Assembly: GCA_015069385.1 (NCBI GenBank)
Contig: SVIS01000003.1
Span: 1 to 61,990 of the forward strand
Reading direction: 5' to 3'
DNA: 61,990 nucleotides
Source of the DNA: Clostridiales bacterium
Lineage (GTDB): Bacteria; Bacillota; Clostridia; Christensenellales; UBA1242
This document shows positions 24,357 to 37,300 of the stretch, piece by piece (position 1 is the stretch's first letter; every line of letters begins with the position of its first letter). Both the position numbers and the translations under genes were made by a program. A model generated the notes under the pieces. That model was not told the origin of the DNA. It saw only the letters and a list, made by a program, of their open reading frames with translations, and ran no database searches.

Positions 24357-24392
24357 ACAAAAAAACTCTCTTATTATAAGAGAGTTTTTTTT
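24357..24392. terminator. Bidirectional terminator between the fibre-like gene and the secreted gene
   Basis: The perfect palindrome AACTCTCTTATTATAAGAGAGTT (24364-24386) gives a stem of about 9-10 bp, with T runs on both sides. Confidence 0.9.
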
Positions 24393-24427
24393 CGCCGTGA
24401 TTAAGTACTTAATTTATCAACGATTTA

Positions 24428-24958
24428 CTAAGCTGCTTTTTCAATTTTAACTGTAAATGAAACTGCAGTATCATTTTCAGCTACAAGACCTGTGCCATTG
24501 TACATATAATAGATAACAGCGGCAGTATCTTGAGTGCCAGGAGTTGTGCTAACATATTTAAATGCGCCAGTATCAACAGCAGGAGCAACATTTGTAAGTG
24601 TAATAGTTACATTTTTATTTGCAGCATTTGCATCAGCAGCAAATGATACTTCAAAAGCAATATATTTTGCTGTAGATTTAGTATTTAATGTAATTTCCAT
24701 TGTCACACCTTCAGTAGTTGTAGCAATACCATTAAAGCTTGTTGTTTTTGTTTCAACAGCAGTACCAGTAACAACAGCATCTGCTAACTCTTGGTAAGAT
24801 TTAACAGTCGCTGTTCCGGCGATATCATCACCAACATCATATTTAACATTAGCACTAACAGTAAATGTTTGTGTGCTTGCTGCATATACGCCGAAAGCCA
24901 TTAAAGCAACAGCAAGGCATAATGAAGCAATAGTAGTGAAAAGTTTAAATTTTTTCAT
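24428..24958 (-). CDS. Secreted TasA-like (SipW-type signal) protein
   Basis: 176 residues. The signal peptide is basic MKKFK followed by ASLCLAVALMAFGVYAA, identical over 17 residues to that of the protein at 13391-14038 although the codons differ. The mature part is short, beta-rich and Thr/Val/Ala-rich (VKYDVGDDIAGTATVKSYQE, VTITLTNVAPAVD, AVSFTVKIEKAA) with no cysteine. It starts 1 kb from the giant surface protein gene and in the same direction. The ribosome site is an unusual GGGGG, 11 bases ahead. Inferred extracellular fibre or matrix subunit; not proven. Confidence 0.85.
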   Translation of the reverse strand: MKKFKLFTTIASLCLAVALMAFGVYAASTQTFTVSANVKYDVGDDIAGTATVKSYQELADAVVTGTAVETKTTSFNGIATTTEGVTMEITLNTKSTAKYIAFEVSFAADANAANKNVTITLTNVAPAVDTGAFKYVSTTPGTQDTAAVIYYMYNGTGLVAENDTAVSFTVKIEKAA

Positions 24959-25096
24959 TATAAAATACCCCCAAAAAAATTTTAAAACAAGACAAACTAA
25001 TAAACTTTATTTAGTAACCACACTCCCACGGCAAGAGAGAAAGTAACATAAAAATTGTTTATTAATTCACCAAGGAAACAACCAAGTTTCAAGGGT

Positions 25097-25126
25097 ATTA
25101 TAATTAATTAAAGAAACAAGTGTCAA
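25097..25126 (-). promoter_or_regulatory. Promoter of the third secreted TasA-like gene
   Basis: TTGACA (25121-25126), 18 bases, TATAAT (25097-25102) on the minus strand. An inverted repeat GAAAC-N6-GTTTC (25075-25090) lies just past the expected start. The 24959-25314 gap otherwise holds only the leader of this gene and the terminator of the giant gene. Confidence 0.65.
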
Positions 25127-25263
25127 ACAAAATTATACAATTTATACAAAAATTTTCAGTATAACATTTGTATAAAAACAACATAAATTTTACAAAATTG
25201 AAAGGCTTTTTAAAACTTACTTTTATTCCTCCCAAGACTACAAAAATTTTATCTTGTCAATAG

Positions 25264-25303
25264 TAAAAAAACAGATATATGTTTTTGCATATATCTGTTT
25301 TTT
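25264..25303 (-). terminator. Terminator of the giant surface protein gene
   Basis: AAAAAACAGATATATG (25266-25281) pairs with CATATATCTGTTTTTT (25288-25303) across six bases; T runs at both ends. Confidence 0.92.
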
Positions 25304-25314
25304 ATTAAGATAAA

Positions 25315-28300
25315 CTATTCGTTATCTTTTTTTACTTTACGTTTTGTTGAACGTTTTTTGTTTTGTGGTTTAGGGCTAGAAGTTTCAAATTCAGAATCTA
25401 AACTATCTAAAATTTCAGAGTCAGAGTAAATATCAGAAAGTTTTGGTTTTTCTTCTATTTCCTTTATTATAGGTTTTATTTCTTTCTTTTCTGGCTTAGG
25501 TGTTATTTCACCTAATTGAACGTTAAAATCATCTACAGCAGATAGGTCGGTTGTTTCATCTTGCTCTTTAATTTTTTTAACGTTTTCTTGTAATAAATTT
25601 TGAGATAATTTTTGAATCTTTTTACGTTTCTTGCCAATAACAATAACTATTGCAACTGTAACGCCACTAACAAACAACACAATGCCAATAATGAGTAATA
25701 TTATTGGAAGTTTAGAAACTTTATCAATAAGTTTAGCATTTTCTGTTATATATCCAAACACACCATAAAGTCTTGTTTGCCATGAAAGCACTTCGTAAGT
25801 TATATCTGGGTCAAGTGCTGTCCCTGTAATAGAATGTTCATTTAGAATAAACACGCCATTAAATGGGTTGTTTTCTGTACCAATAGGAATCCAGAAACGT
25901 TCTTCAAGAACAATATCGGCAATAAGTTTATAGTATTTCATTGTGGTATATTGGTCAATTAAACCATTATTAATTATATTTGCAAGATATGCAAGTTGCT
26001 GCGCCGAAGCAATTAAATATGGATTATCTTCCGTGCCTTCACCGCTAGCAAACTCTTTAGGAATACTAAACCAATATAGTTTTTCAAATGTAAATAATAT
26101 TGTGTTTTGATCGCCGTCGTTTACATTAAAGTAATTTGAAGTAATAAGTTCTAGCATGAATGTATTTAAGTTATCGGCTGAAGATTTAACAACAACTCCA
26201 TTAACCGAAACTGAAGCAAGTTTGTATTTAACATTAGCAGTAACTACAAAGTTTAATAACATATTAAAGTTATATGGCATTGTTTTATTAGTAACATCTT
26301 GCTCGTTAACAACAATCGTGCCGGCATTTGCAAAGTTTGTTTCAAATGTAACAAACACGGCTTTTGCAATTACCACAGGTTTTATTGTTAGTGTGCCAAG
26401 TTCGGCATCTTGTGGAGTAATTGTATAGTAATAATAAGTGCCATCTTCGCTTAATGTAAACAAGTCTGCTTTATTATCTATTGTTATTGTTACCAAAGCA
26501 TAACCATTAGTTAAGTTAATGTTTGTTAAGTTAATAACAATTTGTTCACCAACTGCAAGCGTAGCATTTTGCACTACAAATGAGCATTCTGGAATATTTT
26601 CAACAATAACCTCTACCAATTTAGACTTAAACACTGCGGTATAGTGAGTAGATTTTGTAACCGAAATAGTTGCTGTAGCACCAAGAGAGTAATCGGCAAC
26701 ACCATCAACTTTCCAATAGTCAAATACAAAGCCCACACCAGCAGTTGCCACAATTTCGGCTGTTTCACCCATAATGCACTCTACACTGCTTGAACCATTT
26801 ACACTAACACTATTTGCATCAGCAATTGGCTCTTCTAGTGAAACACTAATTTGGAATGCGTAGTAAAGAATAACTGTTGTTTCTTTATTAGGCATTTCGA
26901 ATGAACTTGTTGATTTGTTAAGTTCTTGAGAATCTTTAAATTTCCAACCATAATATTTATAACCTGCAAACATAGGAGCAACAACGTTTACTTCTGAGCC
27001 TGCAACAAAGGTTACATAGTCACAATATCTTGGAATTTCCTCCGAATAATGAGGGAACATGCTTACAGAATTTGTAAATAAGTTTGTTTTGCTATCAGTA
27101 TATGAAATATCGTACGGAGCAAACTCAATATTAATTCTATACTTATCATAATCCCACATACCATAAAGTGTTACATTAATTGCACCATCTTCTGGAATAT
27201 TGTTTAAATCATACTCAAAACCATAAACTTTTTCGTTGTTTATATTTCTATAAATATTGCCTTGTTCATCAAACCAGTAAACATATTTACCTGTGCTAGA
27301 TGCATTGTTGTTCCAACCAACAAATTTAATAAATTCATCTGATATTAATTGAGGATTTATAATTTCTTTAGGAAGAACAACTGCATTGTCGTTTTCATCA
27401 ACAAAAGTATTTGTTGCATGGTAAATATAATATGTTTGATTATTTGCTACATCAATTTCGCCACCAATATAATTATAGTCAAAAGTAACTCTATATTTGC
27501 CTAATTCAAAGTTAAATGTTGCTTCGGTATCGGCTAATATATTATTCATTACAAGTCTAAAATTATCTGTTACAAACTCAGCCATTTTAGATAAATCTTC
27601 AGTAACTAAGTCGTATCTATAAGATATATTGTTAAACATATATCCATTGGCATAAGATACTGCCATGCAAATTTTTCCGCCATATTCAACTGTAATTTCA
27701 GCAACGCCTTGACTAAAGTCAAGTACAGCAGAACTTACCAATCCTACACAATTGTCTGGGTATAATCTAATTTCAGATATAGCACCAGCATGGCTTGACA
27801 TTATTTTTACAGTATATCTTACAACTGCTAGGTCTATAACACAATCAACATATAACACACCTGAATCTTCTCTTGTTGGATAAAGTTTGTTAATAGTTAT
27901 TTTTGTTCCGTTTACGCTTGCACCACTTGCTGTTACAACATTAAACCACGCAGGAATCACAGCATCTAAAACAATGCTATCATTTACAAAGTATCCGTTT
28001 ACAACTGCCGTTATTATTTGGTTACCATCGGCATCTAATCCACCTGTTACAGAGGTTGGTTTTATATCATCAAATAAGTTTGCAAATAAACTTTCTTTAA
28101 TAAACAACTCTCCTCTGCTTGTGTTTGTTTTTACAAGCAAGTTAAGTACAACCTCTTCACCCTCAAACATTGCATTATATTCAACGCTTTGTGTGACATT
28201 TGTAACATTTAAGGTTAAGCCGGTTTGTATTAATTGTTCATTAGAATACCAACCAACAAATGTAGTATATTGTTCTACTATTGCAGTAACTGCATTTGCA

Positions 28301-31300
28301 TCTCTGCCATAACGAACATATTGAACAACACTTGTCATATATACATCGCTTCCACAGTCTAAACTACCCATGTTAGTATTATAAGTAACTGCGTATATTT
28401 GTCTTTCTGCAACTAGGCAAAGTTTAATATCCTGTTCAACATTAAATACCAAATTTTCACCAGCAACATAGCCTGCCACTTCTTCAAAGTTTTCGCCAAC
28501 AACTTGTTTCCAAGTCATAAGTTTATAACCTTCTTGCATATCAGTAAAACTTAATGTTAATTCTGTTGAATAATCAAATAGATATGCACCAAAATCAACT
28601 TTTGTCTCATTAATTACAAGTTTTGTTTTAGCATCTTGTGAATAAACGATTTTATCGTTAATATCATCATATTCAGCATATAAAACTTCTATAGTAAATT
28701 CTTCTGGCTTTAATTGAATATTAATGCTTGCACTTGCAGTAAAGTCTTTTAAAGTATATACATATGTACCATTTACCTCTTCACCTACAAGACTGCCTTT
28801 TTGCAATTCTCCAGTTTGATTTAAGCCAATTGTTTCAAAATTGTAACCATAATTAATTGTAAACTCAAAATCAACTTGTGTTTCTACCGCAACATTTATT
28901 TCAAAATTGCCAGAATAAACTACATTATTATAAGTTAAACTTAAGTTTTCAAACTCGAAGGCAATAGTAACTATTACAGGTGCAAGTTCAACAACAATCT
29001 CTACATCTGAAACAAACCCACTAAGAGTATATTCTGTTTGATTGTCGTTTTGAGTATTAGTTAATGTAATTTCACCCACACTCGAATAACCTGTGCAACC
29101 TATAATTTCATAGCCTTCATTAGCACTTACAACAAAAGTGAATGTGGTTTCAGTTTTTGCCGATGCAATTAAAATGCCATTTTCACTTAATAATTCACCA
29201 CTTGTTATTGTGCCATAGTGTGCTTTATTTAGTTTTACTGTAATTGCGTTATCTTTTGTAACTGTTTTAATTTCTACATTTGTATTTGCAGTAAATCCGT
29301 TAATTACATATACACCATTTGCAAAACTACCTGTTTGTGGAGTGGTTACAAATTCATTTATTTCATAACCAACTTCGGCAACTGCAATTATTTCTACTTT
29401 TTGAGAAGTTGTAACATTATATTCATAAACATTGTCAGTTTTTGTTGCTTCTAATGTTGCAAAATATTCTCCGTTTAAATATGCCTTAACTTCTATGCTT
29501 GCAACTTTATTTGTTGCAATAGTTAATACATAGTTATTATCTATATATTGTGCAACTAATTCTAAGTTAGTAGTTAAATCATATATTGTTTTATCTTCTT
29601 CAATATAATCGCTGCCTTCTAAGATATAGCCATTAAATGTATAGTAATCTTTGATTGGTTCAATAAGTGTTGGCATTTGACTATTATATTTAATAGAATA
29701 TTCTACTTTTGACAAGTCGCCTGCCGTTACATATTGCCAGCCATCTGCAAGAGTATTAAAGTTTCCACCATTAGCATCAAGAATTATTTTGTATGTATTT
29801 GCATCAAATACAGAGGTAAATGTTTCATTGCCTGAAATTATATAACTTGCAACATCTGTCACAGTCATAATATTTTCGCCAAGTTTCCAACCATTAAAGG
29901 TATAACCTATTGCGCTTAAAGTAATTAGTCCATTAATATCTGTACTAACATTAGCCAAAGTTTGACCATAATAGCCGGAAATTGTTGCTGTTTTAAATTC
30001 GTTAGAATATTCAAACAAGACTTCACTTCTTGTTACAAATGCAAAATCTGAATTAAATGTTAAAGTATATCTATTTAAATCATATACTAAAATTAATGTA
30101 GTTGCATTTTTTATTGTATATTTTTCATCAGTGTAAACATTTAGCAAATCAACAACACCATAACCTACATATGTGTAATGGTTTAAAGTTGTTGCATAAT
30201 TGTTTAATTCAACTTCACTGCCATATGGCAATGTTAATGTTGTTGAAACATAAGTATTATCATTTACATAGTTTGCAACGTTAAAATCATAAACATAACG
30301 TTGTAAAACAATTTCATATTCATGAACAGACCATACAGCAAATAACCTTACTTCTTCAGCATAAGTTACAATTTGATTTAAAGGTTTAGTAAAGTCTAAA
30401 GTTTCGTTAGAACCATCGTTTACAGCCCAACCAACAAATGTGTAGCCATTATACATATGAACTGCAATAGGAACACTTGTTGCAACTTCGTAGTAATCAT
30501 AAACTTTATTTGGGTCACCAGCCAAAATTTCTTCTGCTTTTGGTGAGTTTTGACAAACATACTCAAATATAAATGTAATTGTTTTTGCAGTAATAGTGCC
30601 TAAAGTTACAAGTAAATTGTAGTTTGCAATATCTAATGAGTTGCCTTTTAAGGTTACGACCATTTCAATATCTACACCCTTAGTTGCTCTTGAGTAATTT
30701 ATTGTATCAATTTCAACCAAGTCACCATCTATTACTCCAGCAAGAACTAAACTTTCACCGGCATTTAACACAACTTGCTTAGTGCCATCTTCTTGTTTAG
30801 TAATTGCAGATTTAATTCCGTTTGCTCCAAGCACTTCAACTTGAATATCTTTTTTAGCAACTATAATTGAATTTGTTGCACTAATTATATTTAAATTATT
30901 AGAAACATATTCAATTTGATATTCACCTGCATTTAAATAGCCTGATGTAGAAGCGCTTACTTCTTTAACAAAAGCACTTAAGTATTTTTTAAAGTTATTG
31001 TAGTTTTCACCATTTACACCTGTTATTTCACAGTAATCAGTTAAGATTACTTGTTCTTCAACAACTGAAAGTTGACTATATGCAAATTCAGAAACAAGAG
31101 TTATATTTATATCTAATTTTGTAATATAGCCTACGTTTTGTGCATTATCTGCAAAACTAACAACAAAGTTTTGGCTAGCAGTAAGAGTTAATTCTTTTTT
31201 ACCAACATTTTCATCGTTATAAACAACGGTTATATTTGGTAAATCCATATCATAAGAGTCATCTGCTCCATTTATTACTGCTTCGTAATCGAATTTTGCA

Positions 31301-34300
31301 TAGAATGCATTTGTTCCATCAAACACTTTGTCATAACTTTCACCCTCTGCAAGAGTAAGTTTTAATTGTCTTGCTTTAATGTAAAGTTTTAACGAAGTTT
31401 CAACTTCCATTTTCACATAAGCACTTTTTAAACTATGTGAATTAAATGCATAGCCATCAGCGATAACATCGCCCGAATTAAATAAGATTGTACCTGTTAT
31501 GCTTATTAAGTTTATTTCTTCTTCCGATAAAGTTTTGCCATCTACAGAGCAAGTAAAGTTAAAGTCAGAAATGTTAAACTCACCAATATTTGCTCTACCA
31601 TAAATGCGTTCTAAATTACCATATTTATAACCGGTAATTTCTATTTTTAAAACTTCTGTTGCACTTGCTTTAATAAATAATTTATTAACAAGTAAAGCAT
31701 TATCGCAAACAATTTTAATATTAACATTATTGCACTTATTTAAATAAGTTAAATCATGAGAACCAAGTCTTGCAAAGTTAGCATCTTGACTATCTTCTGT
31801 TCTATCAAATGTTGCAACTGCAATAACAACTGCTGAATCAGAAAGTTTAATTTCGTATCCTTTGCTTAAAACTGCTGTGTAAATATCATCTTCACTTATT
31901 TCAAAATATGGAGCGTTTTCAGCAGTAATTACAAACTCATATTGTGTTATTGTAAATTGTATAGTATTTGCATAATTAGAAGTATTTAAAGAATAATTTT
32001 TATTTAAAACTTCTACTTTTGCAGTATAAGTACCAACATTTATTGGGGCAAAATTGCTCTCGCTGCCATCAGCAGAAATATAGGTTATTTCTAGTGCAGA
32101 TAAAATTACTTCTTTATCTTCATCAGATAAAACATCTACATTAATAAGTTCGGTTTGAACATCTTTTGCTGTTGCATCATAAACAAGATTTGAATTAGGC
32201 GTTAAGTTAATTGCCAATTGTTTTGCATTGATTGTTAATGTACCAACATAGGTAAAGTTATAGCAATGAGTAACATCAACATTTTCGGCATTTAATACCA
32301 CAAAGTTGCAAGTTGTAATACCACTTAAATCAATTAAACTACAAACTCCATTATATGTATAGGTTAAAGAACCTGTACCTTGTTTAACATTATCGCCTGA
32401 TGCCAATTGTAAATTGCCTGTGTAATCTAAAGTATATTTATTAGATAAATCATAAACAAATTCAATTGCTCCAATATTTAAATTTAGAGTCTTTTCAACA
32501 ATTTGTCCTGAAGTAGAAACATTTAAAGCATAGTTTTCAGCATGCTCGCCTGCTAGTTCAAATGTTATTCCATAAGTACCAACTAAATAAGTTTGATATT
32601 CACCTAGTGCATAAACATCATCACCAGAAACAAAATCTGTACTTAAAAGTTGACTAAATCCGCCTTCGTTATAAACAACAGTTGTACCATCGTATTCTTT
32701 ACTTTGTGCAAAAATCACGCTATTTACAAGTTTTGGTTGTACTTGTACTAATACTTTTGCAAATACACCTTGCATAAATTCTACACAAACATAGTATGGA
32801 GTTTCTGGATTAACAAAGGTGATTGCTCGTGCATCAAAGCGCTCAATTGCTACTTGATTGCCATTGTTTGTTACTACTACTTGACTGAACAAATCTGTAT
32901 TTTTACCTGCATAAGTAGGATTAATTACACTAAGTTCAAGTCCTACTGCAGTTAAAAGCAAGCTACCAGTAATTGTGTAATTATAATTGATTTCTAAGCC
33001 AGCACAAGTTGCATAAGCAATTTCACCAGCAGAATATGAATATTCAATATCAACTATAGGAGTTCCAACTATTGTGAACTTAAGTTCTGATAAATATTTT
33101 TTATCAGCCTCGTAAATTCCTCTAACTTGATTATTTCCTAAAATATAACCACCATTTGCAACATAGTCGGCATATCCAATACTTGAATTAGTAAAGTTAA
33201 TAATTAAAGTTTCTTTGCCAACAGTAATAACATTTGCACCTTCTTTAATTGTAAATGCAAAGTTACTATCGGCTGTTGGGTTAGCAATTGCTTGTAAGGT
33301 ATATGTTCCTGCATTTATAATCGTTGTTGTTGCCTCACCGCCTGCCATAATAGTAAAGAATTTTGTAAAATCAGAATTTAAAGTAACTTTAACTTCTTCC
33401 TCAAAAGTTTTAGATGAATAAGTTGCTGTGTCAATAATATGAGGTATTAAACTTTGTGAGTTATATTTAACTTCATTATTAATAAACTCTACCATTACAT
33501 TAAGTTTTGTAACAGTTACTTTTGTATCTGCACTAGTAGTTATAATATAGTTGTTTGTATTTACTCTTATACCTGCTTTAACAACATATAAGGCAGAAAC
33601 ATCGGTTATTGCATATTCACCAACATCACCAACCAATACATATACATTTCCAAGTAATGCATGCACTGAAATTAATTCGTTTTCACCAACAACTTCAAAT
33701 TTGCTAGCCTCTAATTTCTTTAATTCACTACCATTATATTCATATGAAATTTCTTCTTTAAGCGAAAGAACAATTTCACGAGCAACTATTTTACCAGTAA
33801 TTTCTTTTACAACATAGTTGCCATAAGCATCACCATTTATTTGAATAGTTTGCAAAATAGAATCCGCATTTTCTGATGCATAAACAGCAGTTAACATTAT
33901 GCTTGCTTTATCCACTTCTAATATATCTGGTGATGTAATTACTAAAGTATTTGTATCATCATATACTTTTTCACCGGTGAATATTTGTCCATTATATTCA
34001 AAATTTTGAATTTCTAATTTTTGAATAAATACTGAAACAAAGCGATATTCATCTTTTCCTGCAATATAAACATAAGCATAATATCTACCTTGATTTTTAA
34101 CATCAGTAAGAGCAGATGCCGATGCATTTTTACTAGCATAAATACCTTTTACAATTTCACTATCTGCAATTGTTACAGTTTTGGTTGAATCAATTGTTTT
34201 AATATCGATTTTAATATTTGCAATTTGATTTTGACCATTATAAACAAGTTCACCATTTTGAACAACAAGAACTTCCCCTTCTATAACAGTATCAGAAATT

Positions 34301-37300
34301 ACAAAAATTATATCATAAACAATATCAAAATTGTTATAAACAGGACTTGCTGTTTCTTCTACCCCTGCAACAAACACTTTTTCATTTGCAATGGTTAATG
34401 TGTAAATTTTTATATCACCATTAGCATAGTTAAATGTTTTAATTGCATAACCTTGTGTTCTAAATACAGCACTAACAGCAATGTTATTAGGAGCAATAAT
34501 TTCGCCCTCTTGTGCAATGTATTCAAAATAGCCATTATATAAATGTTCTGGGTCGTAACTAAATGTTTTGTTAATAGTAATTTTTATTTGAGCTTTAGAA
34601 ATCATTAATTTGTTATTTTCAAACTCGGTTTCTTTTAACTCAAAGTTTGCATTTGCCACTTCAGCAATAATTTCATACTCGCCTGCGTTTATAACAGTTG
34701 TTAATATATTGCCTTCAGCATCTTTGTATTTAGCAGTAATAATACTATTTTCTTGTCCAACAATTATATTTCCTTTGTTATCTGAAATTTTAGCAACAAT
34801 TGTTGCAACCTTTGCAGTACCATCGTAGGTATGTTCATAATTAGTCACATAATTTACTTCAACAAGTGCTTTGTTAATTAAATATGTACCTTCAAAAATA
34901 ATATTATAGTAATCTATTGAACTTCCAGATACAACCATATTATTTACTAACACATTTGCAGCAGCAATTTCAGATAAATTATATTCGCCTGCATTAATAA
35001 GTGCATTTTGCCAACTCAAACTTCCTGAGAATGTTTCGCCTGCAATTAAGTTAGTTTTTACAAAACTATTTACACTTATTTCGGCACTCGCACCAGTGTA
35101 ATAAATAGTTTCACTTTCAATATATGCAAAGGTAACATCACGTTTGTAAATTTCACCCTTAACATTATTAAATTTTAAATTATATGAATTAATAACATTA
35201 GTTGCAACCGATGCACTTACACCAGTTTTTGCCTGAAGTGTAAAATTAATATTTGTTACTCCAAACACAGACATATATTTGCCAACAAGTTGTACATATG
35301 TTTTGTCTTGTTCAAATAGTTCATCACAAACTGGAGTTCCAATTAAATTGTCTGTTCCATCATATTGTTTGTTATAGTTAAAGCCAGTAATTAATTCAAT
35401 TACAACTCTTTCCATGTCTACAACTGCAGTAAATGTTTTAAAGTTGTTATGTTTAGAAACAATTTCTATTGTATATTGTCCTGCATACTTAAACAATATG
35501 CCCGCACCACTTGCACCATCAAAAGCAGAAATTCTAAGATAAATTTCATCAGCATTGTTATTAGTAACAGTATATGTATTATTCAAAATTGTTACATATG
35601 CTTTTAGTTCTTGTTCTGCAGAATTGTATATATATTGAGCAAATTCAACATTAATTTCACTTTCAGAAATAACCAAAATTTGTAATGTACCATTTAATAC
35701 AATTTCGTAATTATCTTTAACATTACCAGTTGGGCTTTCAATAGCAATTTCAGCCTCAACTTGCTCAGCATTTGCTATAGCATATGTGCCGCTATTAGCA
35801 GAAAGTGTAGTTAATGTTCCGGTTAAAGTGTGTCCACTAATTAAGCCAATGCTGTCTGCATTGGTTAATTCATATGAAAGTGCCAAAGTATCGTAAGTTT
35901 TATTAGCCTCTACATTAATAATTAATTGAACTTTATTTATATAGAATTGTTTTTCTAATACAGAAGCGCTATTTTCTTCAAACTGATAACTTTCTAAGTT
36001 TAAAGTAAATGTTGCTATATATGCTGTGTTTTGTGCAGCCACTGCATTTTGATTGTCAACTTCTATAAATAAAGATATATCAGTAACAGCCTCAAATACA
36101 CCAAATGCATTTTGAATGTAAATACTATATTCTAAATTTACAAGTTCGCCTGTATAAGAATAATTTTCTACAAAATCAGCAACACGTACATTTGCTTTTA
36201 ATATTGAATACTGACCAGATAAACCTGTTATATTATAGTTTTGAAGAACTGGATTTTTTGCTAAATTTAAATCAAAAGTATAATTACTAAACTTTAAATT
36301 ATCTTCAGTAGCGGTTGATGAATAAACACCAACGGCAGAAATGTTAATGATAATTTCTGAGGTTATTACTTCTGAATTAACAGGATTTGCAAGTGTTGGA
36401 ATAACACTAATAAATTGACCATCAAAATACCTTTGTCCTGAAATTACTAATAGAGTATCAACTGGAGTAATTGTACCCATTAATCCTTCTTGTACACTTA
36501 AATTAAAGTTTACAAAATCAGTTGTATTAGATAAAACTACTGCCCATTCTCCAACATTTGCATTTGTAAAAGCAAATTTTGGGGAATTTGTGTTAATTTC
36601 AGTTAATAATGGACCGGAAAGCGTATTGCCTTTTTCGTCAACTACACTATAAGCAAAAGTTATATCTGTTGTACCATCATATGTTTTAGTAATATTTCCT
36701 GCTGTAATAATTGCATTTAACTTACTTATTTTTAATGTAAAGTTGCCAGTTAAAGTTTTACCAAGTGCGGTTACTGTATAACTTAACTGATACTCGCCAA
36801 CATTTACTTCTTTTTCAAAAACATTAGTAGTTCCTGCATATACTACAGTTTGACTATCTATTGTAACTTCGCCAATAGCACCAAGGTCTGGGTCATTATT
36901 ATAGGCAATAATACCAAGGTTTGCAACTTTTACTGCAATTCCACTATAAGTAAATTCCTTGTTGTTAACTATTACTATTAAATCTTGTTCTAAACTAATA
37001 ATTACAAAAGCATCATCTAAATAATTATTATCTATTTTAACTTCAATATTGTTATTACTACATTGTCCTTTATATACAAGGTCATAGTAACCAACATCTT
37101 CAGATTTATTATCTCTTTCTAATATAACATTAAAAGCAATTTCACCGTTTAAGTTAGTAGTAATAGCAACTCTAAATTCTGGATCGGCTTCTAAATAGTT
37201 TTTGCTAAATAAAAGTTTGTTTTTAGACTCATTTAAACAATTATTTGTTACTTCGTTTAATTTTAGTTCATATACATATTTTGTTATTTCATATGTATAA

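Noticed and set aside
25315..26000. LPXTG sorting signal in the giant protein
   Set aside because: The end has a membrane helix followed by a 105-residue tail, and no LPXTG-like motif.
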